In this document: piece after piece, positions 54,568-63,300 of the stretch
How positions within the stretch are numbered: the first letter of the stretch is position 1
How the letters are laid out: each line of letters opens with the position of its first letter
Assembly: GCF_015668515.1 (NCBI RefSeq)
Contig: NZ_JADPFO010000001.1
Span: 1,576,823-1,640,822, forward strand
Direction of reading: 5' to 3'
DNA: 64,000 nucleotides
DNA from: Paraclostridium tenue
Lineage (GTDB): Bacteria > Bacillota > Clostridia > Peptostreptococcales > Peptostreptococcaceae
The notes under the pieces: generated by a model
The model's input: the letters and a program-made list of their open reading frames with translations, nothing else
The model's database searches: none
Told to the model about the DNA's origin: nothing
Program-made: the position numbers and the translations under genes

Positions 54568-55320
54568 CTATATTTTCAACTTTGCTACTATAGGAAAATG
54601 ATCTGACATATTCTTTATCAAAACATCATAGTAGTCAACTTCAATATCTGGTGAAACAAGCATATAGTCAATTCTATCAAGTGAAGTTGCATATGTTAAT
54701 ACATTGTCTTTGTTAAACTGTATAGCAACATCTTTAAATACTTCTTTATTTATTTTAATATTACTTTGATTAAAGTCTCCTGTAACTATATATGGATCAT
54801 TTAAGGTTTTTACAAATTGCTCTACCTCAGCTAATTGCTTTTCTCTTTCTTTTTCACTTAATCCTAAATGTAGATTTATAATATTTAATTTCCTTCCAAA
54901 TCCAAGTCTTACTACTGTATGCAACATTCCTCTTTGTTCTGTTTGACTGCTCAAATATATATGATCTTGACTTATTATTTTGTATTTAGAATATGTTGCA
55001 AGTCCATAATTTGACCCTAGCTTTACTACATTTGCTCCAAAGTGTGAATACATTTCTAAATCTTCTTTTAAACTACTTACTTGAAATCCTGCTTTTGCTG
55101 ACTCATTAACCTCTTGTAAACATATTATGTCTGCATTTTCTATTCTTAAAAAATCTATTATATCAAATAAGCTAGGAAACATATCTTCATTTAATCCACT
55201 ATGTATATTATAACTAACTACCTTTACTTCTTTTTTAGGAGTAAATTTGTTTATTTCAAAAAAGCAGCCTGCTATAATCATAATAATTATTACTAATATA
55301 ACTCCTACCTTTTTTAACAC
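54568..55320 (-). CDS. Endonuclease/exonuclease/phosphatase family lipoprotein
   Basis: A 250-residue DNase-I-like fold protein. Residues 1-19 form a lipoprotein signal ending in IAGC (Cys19). The catalytic motifs are SYNIHSG, CLQEVN (metal-binding Glu), LHLGLSEKER, VTGDFNQSN and the C-terminal SDHFPIVAKL (catalytic His). It may cleave extracellular nucleic acid or phosphoester lipids; the substrate is not evident. It lies just before the SPOR-like gene, so the two may share a transcript. Confidence 0.85.
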   Translation of the reverse strand: MLKKVGVILVIIIMIIAGCFFEINKFTPKKEVKVVSYNIHSGLNEDMFPSLFDIIDFLRIENADIICLQEVNESAKAGFQVSSLKEDLEMYSHFGANVVKLGSNYGLATYSKYKIISQDHIYLSSQTEQRGMLHTVVRLGFGRKLNIINLHLGLSEKEREKQLAEVEQFVKTLNDPYIVTGDFNQSNIKINKEVFKDVAIQFNKDNVLTYATSLDRIDYMLVSPDIEVDYYDVLIKNMSDHFPIVAKLKI

Positions 55321-55366
55321 TTTATAATCATCTCCTGACTTATCAAAATCTAGTAAGTTACTGTTG

Positions 55367-55400
55367 AAAAAATTAAGACGCTAAATTCATAGCGCCTTAA
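55367..55400 (-). terminator. Terminator after the 202-aa gene
   Basis: In minus-strand RNA, an 11-pair stem TTAAGGCGCTA / TAGCGTCTTAA with one G-U pair and a six-base loop, followed by six U. The stem includes the gene's stop codon. Confidence 0.85.
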
Positions 55401-56005
55401 TGTTTAATTTTACTTAGTTTATCCTTAATTATGCAGTTTATAACTTTTTTCCTAATATCTTCTGCTCCTTCACTTTCATTAGTTTCTATATTCAATATTC
55501 TTGCAATAGACTTCATATCATTTCTGGCTCTAGATCTATACTCCTCAATTAAGTGAGTTTTTATATTTTCAGGTTCAAGTACATAATCATTATCATCTTT
55601 AAAGTAATACACATACTTTTTATTGTAATAATCTTTGTTTAAATATATATGATTTGCAATTTGCTTTAATATTGATTTATATGATTGTTTTTTATTAACT
55701 TCTAACTGTAGGTATTTAGCAAATTTTATAAGTTCTAATTTAGATTTAAATATCTCTTCATTTTTTATTAATTTTCCTATATCATTAAAACCTTCTTGAC
55801 ATGATCCTTTTTTTATAATCTTCTTATATTTTTGTATATCTAATGATTCTTCATTAAACTCATTTAAGCTATCATCTATTATTGAGTTTACTTTACCTTC
55901 AATATATCTCATAGCACCTTTATTAGATGCAGACCTTTGAAGTTCTTCTTGGGTCATATCAAGTATAATTTTTTTTAAATCTTCATTATACTCTCTAGAT
56001 TCCAT
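55397..56005 (-). CDS. Unknown protein, 202 aa, with internal SAP/HeH-like repeat
   Basis: I do not recognise a named family. The protein is soluble, highly charged and mostly helical. Two segments look alike: residues 92-120 (ELIKFAKYLQLEV, then SILKQIANHI) and 164-192 (DMKSIARILNIET, then DIRKKVINCI). Both have the helix-extended loop-helix pattern of SAP/HeH nucleic-acid-binding motifs. A Lys/Tyr-rich stretch lies between them. It is monocistronic, with its own terminator, divergent from the arginase region. Nucleic acid binding is inference. Confidence 0.6.
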   Translation of the reverse strand: MESREYNEDLKKIILDMTQEELQRSASNKGAMRYIEGKVNSIIDDSLNEFNEESLDIQKYKKIIKKGSCQEGFNDIGKLIKNEEIFKSKLELIKFAKYLQLEVNKKQSYKSILKQIANHIYLNKDYYNKKYVYYFKDDNDYVLEPENIKTHLIEEYRSRARNDMKSIARILNIETNESEGAEDIRKKVINCIIKDKLSKIKH

Positions 56006-56213
56006 GATAACCCCCCTTTAGTTACTTTTATTATATTCTTTAAATATATAAAAGTGACTTTATATGAGGTTTTAATATAAAGATTGTAAAACCTCATATT
56101 TAATATTATGTTTTAATTTTATGTTATATTATTTTTTATTAAAATTTATTTATTAATTATTTTTTATAAATTACGTATATATTTTCTAATTTGGCAAATA
56201 CTATAAATGTAAA
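56006..56213. other. AT-rich non-coding interval
   Basis: About 200 bases of A/T-rich sequence upstream of the 202-aa gene on one strand and the putative small RNA on the other. I see possible -10-like boxes but no GC-rich structure, ORF or repeat. Confidence 0.5.
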
Positions 56214-56277
56214 TCAAACATACTCAATCTCCCCATTTTAGACTTCTATTATTTCCCCCAATAGAAGTCTTTTTTTT
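56214..56277 (+). ncRNA. Putative small RNA with C-rich single-stranded segments
   Basis: A strong intrinsic terminator (stem AGACTTCTATT / AATAGAAGTCT at 56240-56250 and 56260-56270, then eight T) has no gene before it on the plus strand. Its nine-base loop ends in TTTCCCCC, and CTCCCC lies unpaired just upstream (56229-56234). A TATAAA box at 56202-56207 would start a transcript of about 64 bases, but its -35 is poor. C-rich unpaired segments are how RsaE/RoxS-type RNAs seize ribosome binding sites. Confidence 0.45.
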
Positions 56278-56312
56278 ACGAATTATTATATTTTTAAATT
56301 TTAAAAACATTA

Positions 56313-56341
56313 TTGTGCTAAAATATTAATAGGGATAAGAT
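56313..56341 (+). promoter_or_regulatory. Promoter of the arginase gene
   Basis: -35 TTGTGC (56313-56318), 17-base spacer, -10 TAAGAT (56336-56341), downstream of the orphan terminator. Arginase therefore does not need read-through from it. Confidence 0.65.
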
Positions 56342-56364
56342 TTTAATAAACAGGAGGATAAGTC

Positions 56365-57267
56365 ATGAATATAAATATTATAGGTGTACCTACTTTTTAT
56401 GGATGTGATAAGTTAGGACCTCAACTTGGTCCAGACAAACTACGTGAAAAAGGAATAATTTCTAAAATCAAACAATACAATCACAATGTATTTGATATTG
56501 GTAACATCTATGTAAAAGAAGTTAATGAAAACGAAAAATTAACTTCAAATCCTGATATGAAATATTTTGAAGCACTAATTGAAATAAATAATAACCTTGC
56601 ACACGTAGTTAATTGTTCTTTAGCTTCTAATTGCTTTCCACTAATAATTGGTGGAGACCATTCAATAGCCCTTGGAAGCATTTCTGGAGTTAGCAAATTT
56701 TTCAATAAAAAATTTGCAATAGTATGGTTTGATGCACATGGTGATATTAATACATTTGAGACATCTGAATCTAAAAATGTTCATGGAATGCCATTAGCTT
56801 CTTTAATGGGATATGGTCATTCTAAACTTAAAGATTTATATTATAAAGATACAAAAGTAAAAGAAGATAATGTATACCATATAGGTGGACGTGATATAGA
56901 TTTTGGAGAAAAAGAATTTATCAAAAATACTGACATGAATATGTATTATCCTCAAGATTTATCTAAAAAAGGGTTGGATACAATAATAGATGACATTTTA
57001 GATAATATACATAATAAAGATATAAATGCTATTCACATAAGCTTTGACTTAGACTTTATTGATTCAAAGTTTGTTCCTGGAACAGGCACTAGGGTTGATA
57101 ATGGACTTACTGTTAATGATTCTAAATATTTATTAGCTAAACTAGCTAAATCAGGTTTAGTAAAGTCTATGGATTTAGTTGAACTTAATCCTATGTTAGA
57201 TATAAATGATACTACTGCTGATATAGCACTAGATATAATAGACAGTGTATTTAAAAATTTAAAATAA
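56365..57267 (+). CDS. rocF: Arginase family protein
   Basis: A 300-residue ureohydrolase, most like arginase (arginine to ornithine and urea). The binuclear Mn ligands are visible: GGDHS (His99), FDAHGDIN (Asp123, His125, Asp127) and SFDLDFID. HGMPLASLMG and ELNPMLD are also family motifs. The GPQLGPDKLRE start is arginase-like; agmatinase is less likely. CAGGAGG lies upstream. It stands alone, with its own promoter and terminator. Confidence 0.88.
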   Translation: MNINIIGVPTFYGCDKLGPQLGPDKLREKGIISKIKQYNHNVFDIGNIYVKEVNENEKLTSNPDMKYFEALIEINNNLAHVVNCSLASNCFPLIIGGDHSIALGSISGVSKFFNKKFAIVWFDAHGDINTFETSESKNVHGMPLASLMGYGHSKLKDLYYKDTKVKEDNVYHIGGRDIDFGEKEFIKNTDMNMYYPQDLSKKGLDTIIDDILDNIHNKDINAIHISFDLDFIDSKFVPGTGTRVDNGLTVNDSKYLLAKLAKSGLVKSMDLVELNPMLDINDTTADIALDIIDSVFKNLK

Positions 57268-57272
57268 ATAAA

Positions 57273-57300
57273 AATACCAGTAATTTTACTGGTATTTTTT
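57273..57300. terminator. Bidirectional terminator between arginase and the HMA gene
   Basis: AATACCAGT / ACTGGTATT stem with a short A/T loop and TTTTTT following on the plus strand. Confidence 0.85.
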
Positions 57301-57305
57301 ATTTA

Positions 57306-57518
57306 TTATTCTATTCCTTTTAATTCATATCCTAAATCTTCTACAACTTCTTTTAGCATATCTTTTGATACAGTTTCATCAACATCAACTAAAGCATATT
57401 TACCTTCTAAACTAACTTCTATTACATTTACTCCTTGTATATCTTCTTCAAGTGCTTCCTTTAAATGTCTTACACAATTCATGCAAGTCATTCCATCTAC
57501 TAATAATTTTTTTCTCAT
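57306..57518 (-). CDS. Heavy-metal-associated (HMA) domain protein
   Basis: A 70-residue single ferredoxin-like HMA domain, the CopZ type. The metal site is MTCMNC (residues 10-15), and DLGYELKGIE is a usual end. Such proteins carry Cu(I) to P-type ATPases, but no copA or csoR is nearby, so the partner is unknown. AAAGGTGG precedes the ATG. It follows the peptide-binding lipoprotein gene by 21 bases, possibly on the same transcript. Confidence 0.9.
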   Translation of the reverse strand: MRKKLLVDGMTCMNCVRHLKEALEEDIQGVNVIEVSLEGKYALVDVDETVSKDMLKEVVEDLGYELKGIE

Positions 57519-57539
57519 AATCTTACCACCTTTTATTTG

Positions 57540-59231
57540 TTATTGTTCTAAATTCAAATGATAAATACCTTCATATATATCAAAATCATTAGGTTTTAAA
57601 TTACCTTCTACTCTTTTATTTGTTACTAGATAATCATCAGTTATAGCTAAACTTATAAAAGCTACTTTATCTCTAGTATATTTTTGAATAGATTTATATA
57701 TAGATTTAGTATTATCTATATTATTTGAATTTCTTAAAGAATTTAGATACCCTGTTAGCTTTTCATCTGTATATCCACTATAATTAATTACATCTGTTGC
57801 ATCAGGTACAGGAGATAACTCCCATCCAATCAATGCTAAATCATACTCTTTTTTATCAAGTGCACTTGATAATTCATTTCCCTCAAGTTCAACTATTGTA
57901 GATTTTATGCCTATATCATTTAAATTTTCTTTTATCATATAAGCTGATTTTACTCTTTCTCTATTTTTCTTGTTTACAAGAATTTTTAAATTTAACCTTT
58001 CTATTTCTTCCTTTAAATTCTTCTTCCTTTCATTTTCTTTTTGCTCTTTATCTACTTTATCCTCATTTTTATCTGTATTTTCTTTTTTATCTTTTTCATT
58101 TTGTTTTTTATTAGTTTCATCTTTTTTATCATCTGATTTTGTATCAACTATATTATTTAGTTTATCAATATCAATTTTACTTAAATATTCTTTTGACTTT
58201 TTAATATTATAATCTAATGCTTTTATACTATCATCATAATACTTTGATTTTGAATGTAGTGGAAAATTAACCATAGATGCTTTACCTAGATATGATTCTT
58301 TTAAAATTTTATTCCTATCTATAGCGTGTGCAATTGCTTTTCTAAAATTAATATCTTTCATGATATTGTTTCCGTAATTAAATACTATGTATTCATATCC
58401 TCTACCTTCATAATTTGTTATTTTAAATTGTTTTGCTTGAAACTGACTTAAATCACTTAATGATACTTTAGTTATATCACTTGATAATGCTAAAGTCATA
58501 GCTACCTGAGCTTCTTCATCCGGCACTATTATTACATTTATTTCCTTTTTAGCATCCTTTATTTTATCTTTATCATAATAATCTTCATTAAGAGTAAGTA
58601 TCATATTAGATCTATCATCAAATTTTGCAATTTTGTACGGACCTGTTCCATCCATATTTTTTCTATAGTCATTTAATTCATTATTGTTTAATCCACTTAA
58701 CTGTTTTTCGCTGACTATAGGGAATATTAATGTATCTATTGAAAAAGCATATGGTTGTTTAAGATTTATTTTTAAATTGTTACTATCAATAGTAGATACT
58801 GATTCTATATTATCAACTAAAGGTTTATATGGACTAGATTCTGATCTCTTTATTAAGTTCACAGTAAATTCAACATCTTCAGATGTTAAAGGTTTTTTAT
58901 CATGCCACTTAGCATCCTTTAACTTTATATTTATACTCTTACCATCTGATGATACTGAATAACTATCTACCAACTGCGGTACCACATTATAATCACTATC
59001 TATAGTAAACAGGCTATCATAAACCAAATCCATTATATATCCAACAGATTGTTCATTATTATTTATAGGATTTATAGTTTTAGGATTTACCATTGATAAA
59101 TGTATATATTCTGAGTTGTTAGATGTAGTATCATATTTTTCTGAATTTTTATCTTTATTACTATTTTTATTACATCCTGAAATAGACAGTATCATAATAA
59201 TAATAATCGTTAATACCTTAATTTTTTTCAT
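57540..59231 (-). CDS. Orphan peptide-type ABC substrate-binding lipoprotein
   Basis: A 563-residue family 5 (OppA/DppA) solute-binding protein. The lipobox ISGC puts the lipid on Cys20. SBP_bac_5 features include LKDAKWHDKKPLTSEDVEFT, MDGTGPYKI and INFRKAIAHAIDRNKIL. Residues about 363-410 are an unusual Lys/Glu/Asp-only linker inserted between the halves of the fold. No permease or ATPase genes are adjacent, unlike a normal transporter operon. The gene overlaps the lytic transglycosylase gene by 14 bases, so it belongs to the polA-coaE transcript. Confidence 0.88.
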   Translation of the reverse strand: MKKIKVLTIIIIMILSISGCNKNSNKDKNSEKYDTTSNNSEYIHLSMVNPKTINPINNNEQSVGYIMDLVYDSLFTIDSDYNVVPQLVDSYSVSSDGKSINIKLKDAKWHDKKPLTSEDVEFTVNLIKRSESSPYKPLVDNIESVSTIDSNNLKINLKQPYAFSIDTLIFPIVSEKQLSGLNNNELNDYRKNMDGTGPYKIAKFDDRSNMILTLNEDYYDKDKIKDAKKEINVIIVPDEEAQVAMTLALSSDITKVSLSDLSQFQAKQFKITNYEGRGYEYIVFNYGNNIMKDINFRKAIAHAIDRNKILKESYLGKASMVNFPLHSKSKYYDDSIKALDYNIKKSKEYLSKIDIDKLNNIVDTKSDDKKDETNKKQNEKDKKENTDKNEDKVDKEQKENERKKNLKEEIERLNLKILVNKKNRERVKSAYMIKENLNDIGIKSTIVELEGNELSSALDKKEYDLALIGWELSPVPDATDVINYSGYTDEKLTGYLNSLRNSNNIDNTKSIYKSIQKYTRDKVAFISLAITDDYLVTNKRVEGNLKPNDFDIYEGIYHLNLEQ

Positions 59232-59787
59232 TTGATTCTTCCTCTCTATATAATGCCTTGTAAACTAAGTAGTTTTCTTTTACTTTCTTTAAATAATTTT
59301 TAGTTTCATTAAATGGTATATTGTGTAACTTACTACCATCATGACTATATTCTGTATTACTTAACCACTTATTTACATTACCTGAACCTCCATTGTAGGC
59401 CGCTATCACCAGTTCTAGATCATTAAACTCTTTATATAACTTGCTTAAATACCAACAGCCTATTTTTATATTTGTTTGCGGATCAAATATATCTACTTTT
59501 TCTAAATTCAATTCATCTTTTGCCCATTTTTGTGTCATATCACTTATTTGCATCAAACCTTTAGCTTTCCTTCTAGATACGGCCTTTTTATTAAATTTAC
59601 TTTCCACTTTCATTATACTGTAAACTAAATTTTCATCAATATCAAATTCCTTTGAATAAGTCTGAACATATTCTTTATAAAATCTTGGATGTAATAATTT
59701 TAATACAAATTTTTTTTCAATACATACCCATCCTAAAACTAATAACATAAAGACTATAAATATAATTATAAATCTTTTTTTATTCAC
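59218..59787 (-). CDS. Lytic transglycosylase (SLT domain)
   Basis: A 189-residue membrane-anchored muramidase-like enzyme. A single N-terminal helix (6-24) is followed by the SLT domain. The catalytic Glu is in SIMKVESKFNKKAVSRRKAKGLMQI, then NIKIGCWYLSKL and VIAAYNGGSGNVNKWL. It cleaves glycan strands with formation of anhydro-MurNAc. It overlaps coaE by eight bases and the lipoprotein gene by 14. Confidence 0.93.
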   Translation of the reverse strand: MNKKRFIIIFIVFMLLVLGWVCIEKKFVLKLLHPRFYKEYVQTYSKEFDIDENLVYSIMKVESKFNKKAVSRRKAKGLMQISDMTQKWAKDELNLEKVDIFDPQTNIKIGCWYLSKLYKEFNDLELVIAAYNGGSGNVNKWLSNTEYSHDGSKLHNIPFNETKNYLKKVKENYLVYKALYREEESNEKN

Positions 59788-60382
59788 ACCAATTCTCCTT
59801 TATATATGCTATTAGTTTATTAGCTTTATATTTTAAATCATTCATATCCCCAGAATTATCTATTATATAATCTCCAAACTTTAATTTTTCATCTTGACTC
59901 ATCTGAGATTTAATACGACTGATTGCTTCTTCTCTTGTAAAATTGTCTCTACTTAAAATTCTATCTATTTGTGTTTTCTCATCACAAGTTATAACTATTA
60001 GTTTGTCGACTAAATCTAGAAAATTCCCTTCTACTAATAAAGCTGCATCAACTATTACTATATTTCTATTATTAGCTTTTATATCCTCTATCCTTTTTTT
60101 TATCTCTTTTTTTATAGCAGGATGAGTTATATTATTTAGTTTTATCAACTTTTCATCATTAGCAAATACAATTGACCCTAATTTTTTTCGATCTAAAGAC
60201 CCATCTTCTCTTTTTATTTGTTCGCCAAAACTATTAAATATCTCAGTTAACAATGATTTTTTATCCATTATTTCTCTGGATATAATATCAGCATCGATTA
60301 CATCTATAGAGTTTTGTCTTAGTATTTCTGATAAACTACTTTTTCCACATCCAATATTTCCAGTTAGACCTACTACTACCAT
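59780..60382 (-). CDS. coaE: Dephospho-CoA kinase
   Basis: A 200-residue enzyme for the last step of coenzyme A synthesis. The P-loop is GLTGNIGCGKSS (6-17), the substrate motif is DADIISREIM, and TRP-like LITHPAIKKEIKKR lies in the middle (NITHPAIK). It begins eight bases after polA, the conserved order in Clostridia and Bacilli. Confidence 0.96.
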   Translation of the reverse strand: MVVVGLTGNIGCGKSSLSEILRQNSIDVIDADIISREIMDKKSLLTEIFNSFGEQIKREDGSLDRKKLGSIVFANDEKLIKLNNITHPAIKKEIKKRIEDIKANNRNIVIVDAALLVEGNFLDLVDKLIVITCDEKTQIDRILSRDNFTREEAISRIKSQMSQDEKLKFGDYIIDNSGDMNDLKYKANKLIAYIKENWCE

Positions 60383-60390
60383 TTTACCAC

Positions 60391-63033
60391 CTACTTTGTT
60401 TCATACCAAGAATCTCCAACATTTAAGTCTACATCTAAATTAACATCCATCGATACAGCATGTTCCATCTCTTCTTTAACAATCCTTGATACTATTTCTA
60501 ATTCATCTTCACAACACTCTATTATAAGTTCATCGTGTACTTGAAGTATTAATTTTGATTTTAAATTCTTTTCTTCTAGTTTTTTATATACATTAACCAT
60601 AGCTATTTTTATTATATCTGCTGCACTACCTTGTATAGGTGCATTCATAGCTAGCCTTTTACCTAAATTTCTAACCACTACATTTCCAGAATTTATTTCA
60701 GGTATATATCTTCTTCTATTTAAAATAGTTTTTACATATCCATCTCTTTTAGCTTCTTCTATAGTGTTATCCATGTATGTTTTTATATCTTCATACGTAT
60801 TTAAATAACTATCTATATACATTTTAGCTTCTTTTACTGGTATATGAAGATTTTGTGATAAACCAAAATCACTTATACCATATACTATACCAAAATTTAC
60901 TGCCTTTGCAGCACTTCTTTTTTCACTTGTTACATCTTTTATATCAATCCCAAAAACTTGAGATGCTGTTTTTGTATGTATATCAACATTATGATTAAAT
61001 GCATCTATCATATGCTCATCTTGACTCATATGAGCCAATACTCTTAATTCTATTTGAGAATAATCTGCATCAACCAACTTACAATTATCATCTGCTATAA
61101 ATACTTTTCTTATGTTTCTACCTAACTCTAATCTTACCGGTATATTTTGAAGATTAGGTTCTGTAGATGAAATTCTACCTGTTGTTGTTATCGTTTGGTT
61201 AAATGAAGAATGTATTCTTTTACTTATAGGATTTATTATATTTATTAATCCATCTACATAAGTAGACTTTAATTTTACAATTTGTCTATACTCAGTTATT
61301 TTGTCTATTATTTCATGTTTATCTCTTAATTTTTCTAGTACCTCAGCATTAGTTGAATATCCAGTTTTAGTTTTCTTTATAACTGGTAATTCCAACTTCT
61401 CAAATAATATAACTCCTAATTGCTTAGGTGAGTTAATATTAAATTCCTCTCCTGCAAGTTTATATATTTCTTGTTCTAATTTATCTATAGATAATTTAAA
61501 TTCTTCACCTAATTCTATTAATTTATCCTTATCTACCATTACTCCTTCGTATTCCATATATCCTAAAACTTCAACCAAAGGCATTTCTACATGATAGAAT
61601 AAACCATCCATATCCATATCATTTAGTTTTTCTTCCATTTTAGAAACTACGTTTTCAATAAGATTAACTATACTTCCTATATGATTATTTAATTCTTCTT
61701 TATCTAAATCTTCATATTTTTTAGCCTTTACACCTTTTCCTAATAGCTCTTCCATAGATTTTATTTTTTGTCCAAAATAATTCATAGCTATAGAATCATA
61801 TGTATAATTAGAGCTACTTGAGTCTATAAGGTATTCAGCTATAGATATATCAAAATACATATTATTTAAAGATATATCATATGGTCTTAATGCTATATAA
61901 TCTGCTTTTAAGTCATATCCATATTTTCTTATATCTTTATCTATTAATATATTTTTTACTTCATCTATTTGATTTTCATTTATGTAGTATATATCTTCTC
62001 CGTTTACACTTAAGTAAATAGATATTATATTTTTTTCAAGTATATTACCACTTTTCTTAACTGTCTTTAAAATCAACTTACCTTTACTTTTTACTTCTTT
62101 AATAAATTCAGATATATCTTCAAGATGTTCTACATTTATTTTTAACTCTTTAGATTCTCCATTTTCTTGTGAATTTTCTCCTAATCTTGCTATTAAACTA
62201 TTAAAACCTAGTTCATTAAAAACTTCAATTAATCTAGATTTATCATAATCCCCAAATATTAATTCATCTAAATTAACTTCTATAGGAACATCTCTAATAA
62301 TAGTTGCTAATCTCTTGCTCATTATCGCCAATTCTTTATTTTCTTGAAGTTTCTTCTTTGGACTACCTTTTATACTATCTATATTTTCGATTATATTCTC
62401 AATACTACCAAATTCTTTTATAAGTTTTATCCCTGTTACTTCTCCAATTCCAGGTACTCCTGGTATATTATCTGACTTATCTCCCATAAGTCCTTTTAAG
62501 TCTATAAATTGAGTTGGAGTCATTTGATATTTTTTCATAACTTCATCAAAGTCATATTCTTCTACTTCTCCTACACCTTTTTTAGTTATAAGTGTAGTCG
62601 TAGTGTTTGATGCTAATTGTATAGCATCTTTATCTCCTGTAACTATATATACTTTATATCCTTCTTGCTCTGCTTTTAATGATACTGTACCAATTATATC
62701 ATCAGCTTCATAGCCTTCTAATTCTAATCTATTTATATTAAAAGCATCCAATAAATTTTTTAATGGTTCTAGCTGTTCTCTTAATTCATCTGGCATCTTC
62801 TTTCTACCAGCTTTATATTCTTTATATTCTAAATGTCTAAAAGTCGGAGCTTTTTTATCAAATGCAACACTTATATGTGTAGGTTTGTACACTTCTATTA
62901 TCTTAAATAACATAGTTGTAAATCCATATATAGCATTTGTATGTAAGCCTTGTTTATTAGTCAAGTCAGGTAATGCATAAAAAGCTCTATTAACTATTGA
63001 GTTTCCATCTATTATAACTAAAGTTTTATCCAA
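60391..63033 (-). CDS. polA: DNA polymerase I
   Basis: An 880-residue repair and Okazaki-fragment polymerase. The N-terminal 5' nuclease domain is intact (DGNSIVNRAFYAL; GYEADDIIGT; GLMGDKSDNIPGVPGIG). The middle exonuclease-like domain lacks the DxE of motif Exo I (KGKLILKTVKKSG here), so proofreading is probably absent, as in Bacillus and Taq. Polymerase motifs A (DYSQIELRVLAH), B (KAVNFGIVYGISDFGL) and C (QVHDELIIE) are complete. I take the TTG at 63033, with AGGAG eight bases upstream, over a GTG that overlaps that site. Confidence 0.96.
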   Translation of the reverse strand: MDKTLVIIDGNSIVNRAFYALPDLTNKQGLHTNAIYGFTTMLFKIIEVYKPTHISVAFDKKAPTFRHLEYKEYKAGRKKMPDELREQLEPLKNLLDAFNINRLELEGYEADDIIGTVSLKAEQEGYKVYIVTGDKDAIQLASNTTTTLITKKGVGEVEEYDFDEVMKKYQMTPTQFIDLKGLMGDKSDNIPGVPGIGEVTGIKLIKEFGSIENIIENIDSIKGSPKKKLQENKELAIMSKRLATIIRDVPIEVNLDELIFGDYDKSRLIEVFNELGFNSLIARLGENSQENGESKELKINVEHLEDISEFIKEVKSKGKLILKTVKKSGNILEKNIISIYLSVNGEDIYYINENQIDEVKNILIDKDIRKYGYDLKADYIALRPYDISLNNMYFDISIAEYLIDSSSSNYTYDSIAMNYFGQKIKSMEELLGKGVKAKKYEDLDKEELNNHIGSIVNLIENVVSKMEEKLNDMDMDGLFYHVEMPLVEVLGYMEYEGVMVDKDKLIELGEEFKLSIDKLEQEIYKLAGEEFNINSPKQLGVILFEKLELPVIKKTKTGYSTNAEVLEKLRDKHEIIDKITEYRQIVKLKSTYVDGLINIINPISKRIHSSFNQTITTTGRISSTEPNLQNIPVRLELGRNIRKVFIADDNCKLVDADYSQIELRVLAHMSQDEHMIDAFNHNVDIHTKTASQVFGIDIKDVTSEKRSAAKAVNFGIVYGISDFGLSQNLHIPVKEAKMYIDSYLNTYEDIKTYMDNTIEEAKRDGYVKTILNRRRYIPEINSGNVVVRNLGKRLAMNAPIQGSAADIIKIAMVNVYKKLEEKNLKSKLILQVHDELIIECCEDELEIVSRIVKEEMEHAVSMDVNLDVDLNVGDSWYETK

Positions 63034-63129
63034 GTTTATCACTCCTAATTATTTATCCTTTGTATTATTGCCAATTTGTATTATATTTAATATTACCATA
63101 TTATTTAAAGTATATTAAGAGAAAATATA

Positions 63130-63158
63130 TTGCGAAACATTTTTTCAACTGATATAAT
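63130..63158 (+). promoter_or_regulatory. Promoter of tRNA-Leu
   Basis: -35 TTGCGA (63130-63135), 17-base spacer, consensus -10 TATAAT (63153-63158), 13 bases before the mature tRNA. Confidence 0.8.
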
Positions 63159-63171
63159 TAAACTATAACAA

Positions 63172-63258
63172 GCCGGTTTGCTGGAATAGGCAGACGGGGC
63201 GGACTCAAAATCCGTTGGTAGTGATACCGTGTGGGTTCAAGTCCCACAACCGGCACCA
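63172..63258 (+). tRNA. tRNA-Leu (anticodon CAA)
   Basis: An 87-base cloverleaf with acceptor GCCGGTT/AACCGGC, discriminator A and encoded CCA. The anticodon stem-loop GCGGA-CTCAAAA-TCCGT gives anticodon CAA, reading UUG. A long class II variable arm (TGGTAGTGATACCG region) and T arm GTGGG-TTCAAGT-CCCAC are present. It stands alone with its own promoter and terminator. Confidence 0.97.
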
Positions 63259-63265
63259 ATAAAAA

Positions 63266-63296
63266 AGAGAATAGATTTAATCTATTCTCTTTTTTG
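63266..63296. terminator. Bidirectional terminator between tRNA-Leu and nifJ
   Basis: AGAGAATAGA / TCTATTCTCT perfect ten-pair stem with five-base loop, six A before and seven T after. Confidence 0.93.
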
Positions 63297-63300
63297 TTAT

